This document shows positions 9,202 to 15,974 of a stretch of 63,540 bases of DNA, in pieces. A program made the position numbers and the translations under genes. Position 1 is the stretch's first letter. Each line of letters begins with the position of its first letter. The DNA is from an uncultured Finegoldia sp. GTDB lineage: Bacteria > Bacillota > Clostridia > Tissierellales > Peptoniphilaceae. A model generated the notes under the pieces. That model was not told the DNA's origin and ran no database searches. It saw only the letters and a program-made list of their open reading frames with translations. Location of the stretch: contig NZ_CAAFUQ010000083.1 in the NCBI RefSeq assembly GCF_900766215.1, positions 1 to 63,540 on the forward strand. The letters run 5' to 3'.

Positions 9202-9218
9202 CCTGTATTAGTAATAAT
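9202..9218 (+). promoter_or_regulatory. Putative Cascade target site (PAM plus partial protospacer) over the cas -10 box
   Basis: CCT at 9202-9204 is followed by GTATTAGTAATAAT (9205-9218). The spacer of the crRNA-like RNA at 9309 starts GTATTTGTAATTAT, so 12 of 14 bases match and the two mismatches are positions 6 and 12. Type I Cas7 flips out every sixth base, so those mismatches should cost little. CCT is a known PAM type for clostridial I-B systems. Pairing stops after position 14, consistent with binding without Cas3 cleavage. Confidence 0.75.
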
Positions 9219-9242
9219 ATCACCAGAAAATTAAAAAGTCAA
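9214..9242 (-). promoter_or_regulatory. Promoter of the cas operon
   Basis: Read on the minus strand this is TTGACT (9237-9242), a 17-bp spacer and TATTAT (9214-9219), close to the sigma-A consensus and the only strong promoter before cas6. Transcription should start near 9207, leaving a leader of about 30 nt that contains GGAGG. The -10 box and start site lie inside the region matched by the divergent crRNA-like RNA's spacer. Confidence 0.85.
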
Positions 9243-9263
9243 CTAGTTATTTAAAAATTTTTG

Positions 9264-9272
9264 TGATAGAAT
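9264..9272 (+). promoter_or_regulatory. Extended -10 promoter of the crRNA-like RNA
   Basis: TG at 9264-9265 plus TAGAAT at 9267-9272 forms an extended -10 element (TGN-TAGAAT). Seven bases downstream is 9279, exactly the first base of the solo repeat. No convincing -35 box is present, as is acceptable for extended -10 promoters. It diverges from the cas promoter, and any -35 contacts would lie between the two. Confidence 0.6.
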
Positions 9273-9278
9273 ATTTTT

Positions 9279-9378
9279 ATCAAAATATACTCATACTGAA
9301 ATGTAAATGTATTTGTAATTATTAATTTACAATAAAATCTAACCAAAATGGAAAAACAAGCCTTGCGGCTTGTTTTTT
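9279..9378 (+). ncRNA. CreR-like crRNA-resembling regulatory RNA
   Basis: Bases 9279-9308 are a solo CRISPR repeat in crRNA orientation, differing from the array repeat at 2 of 30 positions (3 and 9) and keeping the last 20 nt, including the ATGTAAAT handle, intact. A 22-nt spacer (9309-9330) follows, then a degenerate second repeat (9331-9360) matching the array repeat at 19 of 30 positions in an ungapped alignment. The transcript would end at a rho-independent hairpin (9355-9374, AACAAGCC/GGCTTGTT) and T-run. The spacer partly matches the cas promoter. Known CreR/CreA RNAs of type I systems have this degenerate mini-array form and guide Cascade to repress nearby promoters. There is no small toxin ORF here, so CreR fits better than a CreTA pair. 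Confidence 0.8.
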
Positions 9379-9379
9379 A
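9353..9379. terminator. Bidirectional rho-independent terminator
   Basis: AACAAGCC-TTGC-GGCTTGTT is flanked by T-runs on both strands. It can end the crRNA-like RNA on plus and the ABC exporter operon on minus. Its left arm overlaps the end of the degenerate second repeat. Confidence 0.9.
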
Positions 9380-9401
9380 ATTTAATATTGTATTTTCATT
9401 T

Positions 9402-11012
9402 CTAACTTTTCTTCAAATTAAATGTTTTATCTCCCTTAGCCAACACCAAGAAATATCCTACAACTGTATAAATCACGCAGATTGCCAAGGCTACTGATCC
9501 TATGTTGAAATTCAATTTTATTTGAAGGATTATTATTCCCCAAAACAGTAATGATTCGAATGTGTTGAGTATTGAGTAGACTACGTTTTTGCTTTTGAGT
9601 CCAACAGTGAATGGTTGGAGTAGCATATACATGTAGAGCTGTTTTACTGATTGATACAAGTAGATTATGATGACTGCGACTGCGGCTTTTATTATCAAAT
9701 CTGTTGTGTTTAATTTTGCGGCGAATATCCAACTTATTATCAATAATAACACTAATCCAAATGTAGGTGCATTGTCTTTTAAATTTTGTTTTATTCTAAA
9801 ATTTAGTGTGTCTTTTATGTTTTGTTTATTGGCGTAAATCATTTGTTTCATCAAATATCTATCCATATTCAAGAACATAAATCTGTTGAATGATTCTGGA
9901 ATTGCTATTTGTATTCCGAAATACATCAAGATTATCGGAAATACTGACACTAATATTTTCAAATCACTTGGTTTTGGATTGATTGTGAGTCCTCTTAGTA
10001 CGATAAATCCAATTACACCAACAGCCAAAATTATTCCCGAACGAATTAGAATCATTTTTTTGTATTTGTGTTTAAATCTGTAACGGAATAATTTGTTGAT
10101 GTATTCAATCCCGTTGTAATTATCGTAAATTCTCACGTTTTCTTGTGTGATTTTTTCGTCGTCGATTTGGTATGCTATTGTGTTGATATCTTTGAATGTG
10201 TTGTCGCGATCGATTATGGATTTATTGGTGATTTCAAGTCTAGCGATGTGTCTGATTTTGTCGGTTTTTGAAATTAAAATAGCACCCAAAATATACGATA
10301 CGATACCAAAAATAAGAGCATACGTTGAGTAGAATATTTCTACAAAATATTTGGATTTCGTGCTGTACAACACCAAAAGTCCCATTCCCAATAGCAAAAT
10401 CGCCCACATGCAGATGTAGTTTTTAGTTAAGTGTTTGTGACTTTTAGTCGAATACGCACAAATATTGATGTATTTGATTAGTTTTCTAAATCCTAAACAG
10501 AACACGCTAACATTAATCGCATACATTGGATTGATATCGAAAATAGCGAAAAATATCGCAAATATTATTCCTGAGATTGCAAAGCTAATATCTGACAAAT
10601 AATCCTGCAAAATCGTGTATTTCTTGGCCTCAAGTTTCAAGGCTTTGACACAAATCGAATCCTCGTTATCGAAACTTACGTAGGTAAATTGCGAAATGAT
10701 GCTTCCAATTACAGCCGAGATGTAGAAAAGCGACAATAATATATTTTCTTGAATCGTTCCTTTGATAATCTTCGCAGCTCCAAATACTGCAACGCCGTAG
10801 ATTGCCGCGCAGTACAAGATTTTGAGAAACAATGTTTTGATTACGTATGAAATATAGAAAATTGCAGAATATCCAAAGCTCAACACGTCATTTCCGTAAA
10901 TATCCGCAGAAATAATCTTCTTGAATATTGGGAGTTTACGAAGTTGATACATTGTCTGATTGAGCTTCATCTTCGTGACAAGTTTCAAATAAGTGCTAAG
11001 ATAATTACTCAT
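9402..11012 (-). CDS. ABC exporter membrane subunit, family uncertain
   Basis: A 536-residue polytopic membrane protein with about a dozen hydrophobic segments in two blocks (roughly residues 45-260 and 320-530) separated by a charged cytosolic stretch. I recognise no domain by motif, but it overlaps the gene for an ABC ATPase by 8 bp and is co-transcribed, so it is most likely the permease of that exporter. The second ATG (MSNYLSTYLKL) is preferred because AAAGG is 8-9 nt upstream; the first ATG abuts that site. Substrate unknown. Confidence 0.75.
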   Translation of the reverse strand: MSNYLSTYLKLVTKMKLNQTMYQLRKLPIFKKIISADIYGNDVLSFGYSAIFYISYVIKTLFLKILYCAAIYGVAVFGAAKIIKGTIQENILLSLFYISAVIGSIISQFTYVSFDNEDSICVKALKLEAKKYTILQDYLSDISFAISGIIFAIFFAIFDINPMYAINVSVFCLGFRKLIKYINICAYSTKSHKHLTKNYICMWAILLLGMGLLVLYSTKSKYFVEIFYSTYALIFGIVSYILGAILISKTDKIRHIARLEITNKSIIDRDNTFKDINTIAYQIDDEKITQENVRIYDNYNGIEYINKLFRYRFKHKYKKMILIRSGIILAVGVIGFIVLRGLTINPKPSDLKILVSVFPIILMYFGIQIAIPESFNRFMFLNMDRYLMKQMIYANKQNIKDTLNFRIKQNLKDNAPTFGLVLLLIISWIFAAKLNTTDLIIKAAVAVIIIYLYQSVKQLYMYMLLQPFTVGLKSKNVVYSILNTFESLLFWGIIILQIKLNFNIGSVALAICVIYTVVGYFLVLAKGDKTFNLKKS

Positions 11013-11706
11013 CGGACTCATCCTTTAAAATGTCGTAAAGTTCTGCATCGAATTTCTCATCGTTTTTGTCCAAATCCAATTTTTGTAATTTCTTGTGGTG
11101 TAGTAGCACGATTTCTTCGCTCATTTGTTTTGCCAAATCTAACATGTGTGTAGATAGTACAATAATTCTTCCTTGTGATTTCAATTCCATCAACAATTTT
11201 TTGATTTGCGTACTGATTACAACATCCAAGCTTGTCAACGGTTCATCTAATAACAAAACTTTCGGTCTGGAAATGAACAACGTAATCAAAGAAATTTTGC
11301 TTTTCATTCCGTGTGAATAATCTTTGATGAGTCTGTTTTGATCTTTCTTGGAAAATTCCATCATTTCCATGTAATCTTCAACCGTTTTTATGTCGTTAGG
11401 AGAGTTGATATCACGATAAAATTTGATATATTCGTATCCTGTAAGAAATTCTGGCAAGAAATTTTCGGAAAAAAGCATTCCTATGTCTTCTTTATCAAGT
11501 TTTTCAGTTGAACCTTCATTTTCCAAGTAGAATTCTCCCGAATCAAAATCTATCTCATCGTATAAGACGTTGAACAGAGTTGTCTTTCCAGCTCCATTTC
11601 TACCCAAAACAGAAGTGATGACTCCTTCTTTGAATTCGTAATTTACTTCATCGAGTACCAATTTGTCGTCGTATTTTTTAGTCAAATTTTTGATTACTAA
11701 TTTCAT
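11005..11706 (-). CDS. ABC transporter ATP-binding protein
   Basis: A 233-residue stand-alone ABC ATPase that energises the downstream membrane protein. Walker A GRNGAGKTT is near residue 36, the signature motif is the variant YSHGMKSK (consensus LSGGQ), and Walker B VLLLDEP with the following D-loop and the switch His (LSTHML) are intact. The YSxGMK type of signature is typical of ABC-2 export ATPases. The start is behind AGGAGG. It heads a two-gene operon with its own promoter. Substrate cannot be deduced. Confidence 0.93.
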   Translation of the reverse strand: MKLVIKNLTKKYDDKLVLDEVNYEFKEGVITSVLGRNGAGKTTLFNVLYDEIDFDSGEFYLENEGSTEKLDKEDIGMLFSENFLPEFLTGYEYIKFYRDINSPNDIKTVEDYMEMMEFSKKDQNRLIKDYSHGMKSKISLITLFISRPKVLLLDEPLTSLDVVISTQIKKLLMELKSQGRIIVLSTHMLDLAKQMSEEIVLLHHKKLQKLDLDKNDEKFDAELYDILKDESDE

Positions 11707-11733
11707 TTTATCCTCCTGTTTACTATTGTATTA

Positions 11734-11775
11734 ATTATACCACACATTTGGTGTATTGCTAAAATATGCTATAAT
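11734..11775. promoter_or_regulatory. Overlapping divergent promoters
   Basis: Minus: TTAGCA (11757-11762), 17 bp, TATAAT (11734-11739), for the ABC operon. Plus: TTGGTG (11748-11753), 16 bp, TATAAT (11770-11775), for the TudS-like gene. The two promoters interleave, so RNA polymerase cannot occupy both at once. An imperfect inverted repeat ATACCACAC/GGTGTAT lies between them and could be an operator. Confidence 0.75.
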
Positions 11776-11793
11776 TGTTTTACAGATGTGCGT

Positions 11794-12354
11794 ATGCAAG
11801 AATATAAAAATATAATTTTGGTGTCACATTGTTTATTGAACGAACTTGCTGTTGTAAAAAACGATGCTGGCAGAAAAGATAATTTGAGTTTGATCAAAAA
11901 TTTAATGAAAATGAACGTTGGAATATTCCAATTACCTTGTCCAGAAAATAGAATGTACGGGCCCAATCGCTGGGGAAGTGTGTACGAACAATTCGACAAT
12001 AATTTCTACAGACAAACTAGCCGTGATTTATTAAGCCCAATTGTCAGCGAAATCTCCGATTATATCAAGGACGGAGTAAATTTTTTGGGAGTTATAGGAA
12101 TAGACGGCTCTCCTAGCTGTGGGATCGGGCTTACTTGCAAATCAGAAGAATTCAAAGGAGAAATCTCCGCTATAAAAGACATTGCTCATTGTGTAAATTC
12201 CGTAGAAATGACAGATGACAAGGGGGTCTTCATGGAAGAATTAGAAAAATTATTCGAAGACAAAAATATCGAGTCAAAATTTTACGGCTATAATGACAGA
12301 AACGTAGATGAAATAACAGAAAAAATCGAAGAATCTATAAAAATAAATAGTTAA
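11794..12354 (+). CDS. TudS-related putative desulfidase (DUF523-like)
   Basis: A 186-residue protein of the DUF523/TudS-related group, whose characterised members remove sulfur from thiouracil using a [4Fe-4S] cluster. Three separated cysteines, SHCLLN, LPCPEN and SPSCG, fit the cluster-ligand pattern. The -10 box ends only 18 bp before this ATG (12 bp before an alternative GTG at 11788) and no Shine-Dalgarno is present, so the message is nearly leaderless. It stands alone between divergent and convergent genes. The family assignment is from motif pattern; the substrate is inferred. Confidence 0.75.
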   Translation: MQEYKNIILVSHCLLNELAVVKNDAGRKDNLSLIKNLMKMNVGIFQLPCPENRMYGPNRWGSVYEQFDNNFYRQTSRDLLSPIVSEISDYIKDGVNFLGVIGIDGSPSCGIGLTCKSEEFKGEISAIKDIAHCVNSVEMTDDKGVFMEELEKLFEDKNIESKFYGYNDRNVDEITEKIEESIKINS

Positions 12355-12356
12355 AA

Positions 12357-12397
12357 AACGAAAACTGTGTGAACACAAATTCACACAGTTTTTTTAT
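12357..12397. terminator. Bidirectional terminator
   Basis: AAAACTGTGTGAA and TTCACACAGTTTT form a 13-bp stem with a short loop, followed by T-runs on both strands, between convergent genes. Confidence 0.93.
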
Positions 12398-12415
12398 TGC
12401 AATATTATATTTTCA

Positions 12416-12946
12416 TTAATTAAATATATTATAAAATACATTTGTAGGTATCAAAAACAGATACGGTGCTGTTATTATTGCCAATGTCAATGAAACTTTT
12501 TTGATTTGGGATTCTGACAAATCAGTGTGTCTGAACGAAAATTTGCGGTTGAATACATACACCAAAAATCCTGCGAACATAACTGCTAGAATCATAACCA
12601 AAATTCCCCAAGGTGTTTCGTAATAATCGTTCAATATCGGAATTGAAATATTATCATAGAACCATTTTGCAAAAGTATTTCTAGTTCCAGTAATCCCAAA
12701 TGATAAAATCATCAAAATCGCCGTAGCGATTATATCTGCGACAAATCCAAGTGCAACTGTTTTGGCAAGTGATTTTTTGATGATAGCAAATGGATTTTCG
12801 ATTTTCATTAATTTCAAAGCTAACAAAGTTACCAAGAAATCTACTAATATATTCAACGGTACAATCCCAACCCAAGTTACTGGATAAAGCCACACAATCC
12901 AGACTGGAAATATCAAATTGTACAGTTTTACAGATTTTTTGTTCAT
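12416..12946 (-). CDS. Integral membrane protein of unknown function
   Basis: A 176-residue protein with four or five hydrophobic segments (about residues 10-45, 60-85, 108-130 and 148-172) and no recognised domain. Its start overlaps the stop of the thiamine-binding-protein gene, indicating translational coupling, so a membrane role linked to that protein is possible but unproven. It is the last gene of the dacA operon and is followed by a strong terminator. Confidence 0.75.
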   Translation of the reverse strand: MNKKSVKLYNLIFPVWIVWLYPVTWVGIVPLNILVDFLVTLLALKLMKIENPFAIIKKSLAKTVALGFVADIIATAILMILSFGITGTRNTFAKWFYDNISIPILNDYYETPWGILVMILAVMFAGFLVYVFNRKFSFRHTDLSESQIKKVSLTLAIITAPYLFLIPTNVFYNIFN

Positions 12947-13248
12947 TATTTTAATTTTTTATTTACAGAGTCTAATTTTTGCTCAAATGATGCATCCTTA
13001 TCTCTTCTGTCATCAATTTTAATCACAGAATACACTCTGTCAACTCCTTCTTTAAATACAGATTCTTGCATATCGCGAACAGCTTTCAATAATTCGTCGA
13101 TATCTCCTTGCATAACAGTTCCCATTGGATTCAATTCAACTTTTATATTTTCTTTATTTCTTACATTGTCATAAGCTTTTGCAACGTATTGTGATAAACT
13201 TGTAGTTTGTGTTCCGATTGGAACTAATGTTAATTCTAAAATAGCCAT
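12946..13248 (-). CDS. MTH1187/YkoF-type thiamine-binding protein
   Basis: A 100-residue protein of the MTH1187 family (DUF77), small ferredoxin-like proteins that assemble as oligomers and bind thiamine-like ligands. The signature appears as ELTLVPIGTQTTSLSQYV at the start and ELNPMGTVMQG in the middle. It sits between dacA (10 bp gap) and a membrane protein that overlaps its stop. Family function is only partly characterised; a role in thiamine or HMP handling is inferred. No thiamine riboswitch is visible upstream. Confidence 0.85.
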   Translation of the reverse strand: MAILELTLVPIGTQTTSLSQYVAKAYDNVRNKENIKVELNPMGTVMQGDIDELLKAVRDMQESVFKEGVDRVYSVIKIDDRRDKDASFEQKLDSVNKKLK

Positions 13249-13258
13249 TATAATCTCC

Positions 13259-14128
13259 TTATAAATTCTTCAAAATCTTAATCGTATCTTGGATTTGTCC
13301 ATCACCTGGATGTTTAATATCATCAAAATCAACACCCATTACAATAATGATGTATTTTTTGCCATTTTTTTCGGACAAAGTTGCCCAACAAAGCCCTGCT
13401 TTTTCCGTAGTTCCACTTTTGCCACCCAAGATTTTGAAACCATCTTGATCGTAATCTTTCAATCTAGAAAGAACTGTGCTTTCAATTTCAATTCCTTTCG
13501 GATGATCAAAAGTTTTCGTAGAAGTGTACTTATCTGTCGTGAAAATCTTGTAGAATTTTTCATTTTTCAATGAATTTTTCAACAAAAACGCCATGTCTTT
13601 TGCACTCGAATAATGATCATCCTCATCCATTCCCTCAGAATTTTTGAAATGAGTATTATTCAAGCCCATATTCTTTGCGTTTTCATTCATCAACTTTACA
13701 AATTCTTCCTTGGAACCAGCTACATTTATAGCTAAGCTGTCTGCACATTCTCCTGCAGAGGCAAGCATTGTTCCATACAACAAATCGTCGAATGTTGTAG
13801 GCTCATTGCCATAAAAACCCGCCATTGATGCGTTTTGTGCAACAAGTTGTTGGTAGCTTCTCTTATCTATCGGAGCTTTTTTATCAAAATCATTAATTTC
13901 GCCCACAGCTGTATACACCGTCATCATCTTAGTCAAAGACGCAGGATACACTTTCTTGTCTGGATTTTTAGAGAAAATCTCCTTCTCATCATCAATTGAG
14001 TAAACGTAAATGCAATCGGCATTAAAAGTAAGCTTGTCTAATTTATTTGCATTAACTATTTTGAAAATGAAACAAATTCCTACAACAATCAACAGAGTAA
14101 CTCCTGCTATCCTCAATTTCTTCTTCAT
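13259..14128 (-). CDS. D-alanyl-D-alanine carboxypeptidase (DacA-type PBP)
   Basis: A low-molecular-mass penicillin-binding protein that removes the terminal D-Ala of peptidoglycan stem peptides. A membrane-spanning N-terminus (residues 4-24) acts as signal or anchor. The three serine-peptidase motifs are present: SLTK (Ser-x-x-Lys), SAG in ASAGECADS (SxN variant position) and KSG in GGKSGTTEKAG. The 289-residue length covers only the catalytic domain; the C-terminal beta-rich domain and amphipathic anchor helix of DacA are absent. The start at 14128 has GGGGTGA upstream; an in-frame ATG seven codons earlier precedes that site. Confidence 0.9.
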   Translation of the reverse strand: MKKKLRIAGVTLLIVVGICFIFKIVNANKLDKLTFNADCIYVYSIDDEKEIFSKNPDKKVYPASLTKMMTVYTAVGEINDFDKKAPIDKRSYQQLVAQNASMAGFYGNEPTTFDDLLYGTMLASAGECADSLAINVAGSKEEFVKLMNENAKNMGLNNTHFKNSEGMDEDDHYSSAKDMAFLLKNSLKNEKFYKIFTTDKYTSTKTFDHPKGIEIESTVLSRLKDYDQDGFKILGGKSGTTEKAGLCWATLSEKNGKKYIIIVMGVDFDDIKHPGDGQIQDTIKILKNL

Positions 14129-14205
14129 AAATTCACCCCGTTTGTTCATTTCAATTATACCACTAATTTTTGCAATTAAATATCATTTGACAAATCTTAA
14201 CATTT

Positions 14206-15375
14206 TTAACGTTCTAACAATTTCTTATACAAATTATCCACCATTATCGCTCCAAATGGCGCCGTAATCAAAATAGAAATAACAGCCACAGTAAGCGCCA
14301 TATCTCCGACTTTCAATCCCATTGAAAGTGGAATCGCTCCGATTGCCGCTTGTACAGTTGCTTTTGGAGTGTAGGCAATCATACAGAATAGTCTTTCTTT
14401 TGGTGTTAATTTTGTTTTCAAAACTGATGCATAAACGCCCACCATTCTGAATATCAATGCACAAATCACCAACACAACTACCATAATTCCAGAATTTATT
14501 GCGTATTTTACATTCACAGTCGCTCCTACTAATACGAACAAGAATATTTCAGCTCCAACCCACAATTTATTGTATTTTTCAGATAATCTTTCCGCCAAAT
14601 CTTCGTAAATCTTCTTCACAACCATGGACATCGCCATTATTGCGATAAGTCCCGAAAATGGAATTGGTGTTATTTTTTCCAATTCTAAAAGCAAGAACGA
14701 AATACTCAACACAATCAACACTTTCACAGTGTCACGCATATGAAATCTTTTGAAAAATTTAACCAACAAAAATCCAATGCCAGCTCCCACAACACTTCCT
14801 ATTACAATAGAAAAAGGAATGGCGATGAATTTGAAAACATTGATGTCTCCAGTTTGTGCAAGTGCTGTTAATGATGTGAACACAACTATGCAGAAAACAT
14901 CGTCGCAGCTACTTCCTGCCAAGATAAGTTGTGGGATTTTGTGTTCATCTCCGTAGCCTTCTTCAATTAGTCGTATCATTCGTGGAACGACAACTGCAGG
15001 AGACACCGCAGCTATGATCGACCCAATAATAAATGCATCCAATACATCGACCTTCAAAAATATCGGAGCCAAAAATCCCACCGCGCACATTTCAAAAACA
15101 GCCGGCACGAAACACATCAACACCGCTGGTCTTCCGATTTTTTTCAAATCGTCAATATCCAACGACAATCCTGCACGAGTTAGGATTATCACAAGTGCGA
15201 TGGTTCTTATCTCAGATGAAATATCCAAAATCTTTTTGTCTATTAAATTCATCGCAAAAGGTCCCATCGCAATTCCTACAATCAAAAATGCAAGAATAGG
15301 TGGAATTTTTATTTTTTTGAAAAAACTCCCCAAAAACAACGACAATACAATTATAAACGCTATACTTTTTAACAT
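14206..15375 (-). CDS. Cation:proton antiporter under fluoride riboswitch control
   Basis: A 389-residue CPA-type sodium/proton exchanger with about 12 membrane segments. LTRAGLSLDIDDL and the paired acidic residues in GSSCDDVFCIVVF are characteristic of the PF00999 fold, the DD being the likely cation site. The ATG at 15375 follows GGAGG; the upstream in-frame extension runs through the terminator and aptamer and is not coding. The 5' leader is a fluoride riboswitch, so this transporter probably serves fluoride resistance. Exchangers are an established, less common target of this riboswitch beside CrcB/Fluc and CLC-F. Confidence 0.9.
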   Translation of the reverse strand: MLKSIAFIIVLSLFLGSFFKKIKIPPILAFLIVGIAMGPFAMNLIDKKILDISSEIRTIALVIILTRAGLSLDIDDLKKIGRPAVLMCFVPAVFEMCAVGFLAPIFLKVDVLDAFIIGSIIAAVSPAVVVPRMIRLIEEGYGDEHKIPQLILAGSSCDDVFCIVVFTSLTALAQTGDINVFKFIAIPFSIVIGSVVGAGIGFLLVKFFKRFHMRDTVKVLIVLSISFLLLELEKITPIPFSGLIAIMAMSMVVKKIYEDLAERLSEKYNKLWVGAEIFLFVLVGATVNVKYAINSGIMVVVLVICALIFRMVGVYASVLKTKLTPKERLFCMIAYTPKATVQAAIGAIPLSMGLKVGDMALTVAVISILITAPFGAIMVDNLYKKLLER

Positions 15376-15395
15376 AATTCCTCCATTTGTGTAAT

Positions 15396-15480
15396 AAAAA
15401 AGCTGATGATATCTGTAAATAACAGAAGTCATCAGCAAATTTTGCGTTTTAGTTAAAAACAAGGGAGCACTTCATTCCCC
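15396..15480 (-). promoter_or_regulatory. Fluoride (crcB) riboswitch with transcription terminator
   Basis: Read on minus from 15480: GGGGAATGAAGTGCTCCC (P1 with the conserved ATGxAGT loop), a linker, AAACGC, then GCTGATGACTTCTG. The pseudoknot GAAGT with ACTTC replaces GGAGT/ACTCC of other family members, a compensated change. The terminator hairpin GCTGATGA.../...TCATCAGC (15402-15436) plus TTTTTT reuses the TGATGACTTCTG segment, so ligand-bound aptamer and terminator exclude each other and fluoride should switch the antiporter on. The linker between P1 and AAACGC is about 10 nt longer than in the classic aptamers. Confidence 0.85.
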
Positions 15481-15486
15481 ATATAT

Positions 15487-15903
15487 TTATTTCCATGAAA
15501 GTTCAAACTTACCACAAGCTTTGTTGTAGTTGAATACTAAGCGGTATCTTTCCGTTTCGTTCAAATAATCAGAACTAAATCCATTCATCTTGTTCAATTC
15601 GAACACCGTGTTTCCCAATGAATCTATAAGACTCACCGTAACATTGCCACTTTCTAATTCATTATCCAAATTAAAATCGTAGAAACCACTTTTTTTGACT
15701 TTGAACACTTTTGTAGCTTTCCCGCTAGTTTTTTTCAAACTTGCGTGAATATTGTCCTCCAAAATCCCATGTGTCTGATAAAACCACAAGGCAGACATGC
15801 TCCTAAAATATCCAACTCCATTCATATACATAAAGTATACCACTGCAACAATTGCAATTACCGAAAAAATAATTAAATAGCTCGGCTCACCGGGTAAATC
15901 CAT
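15487..15903 (-). CDS. Small membrane-anchored protein of unknown function
   Basis: A 138-residue protein with one membrane segment (about residues 8-28) and a hydrophilic C-terminal part of roughly 85 residues that looks beta-rich (FKVKKSGFYDFNL, VTVSLIDSLGNTVFEL), like a small secreted sandwich domain. The N-terminus faces the cell and most of the protein would be outside. GGAGG precedes the ATG. It lies just upstream of the riboswitch, on the same strand. I recognise no family. Confidence 0.7.
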   Translation of the reverse strand: MDLPGEPSYLIIFSVIAIVAVVYFMYMNGVGYFRSMSALWFYQTHGILEDNIHASLKKTSGKATKVFKVKKSGFYDFNLDNELESGNVTVSLIDSLGNTVFELNKMNGFSSDYLNETERYRLVFNYNKACGKFELSWK

Positions 15904-15974
15904 AATAAAAATCCTCCATTTATTTTAAAATTTCTGATAATAATATACCACAACAGAAAGTTTTTTACAATAAA

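Noticed and set aside
9279..9308. The solo repeat as a dead relic of an old array
   Set aside because: The handle half is fully conserved, a promoter, second repeat and terminator accompany it, and the spacer matches the cas promoter; chance decay would not produce this set.
9309..9400. A CreT-like small toxin in the mini-CRISPR region (CreTA pair)
   Set aside because: No short ORF with a ribosome-binding site lies between the solo repeat and the cas promoter or terminator, and the spacer matches the cas promoter itself.
15376..15462. N-terminal extension of the antiporter
   Set aside because: It runs through the riboswitch terminator; the ATG at 15375 has GGAGG.
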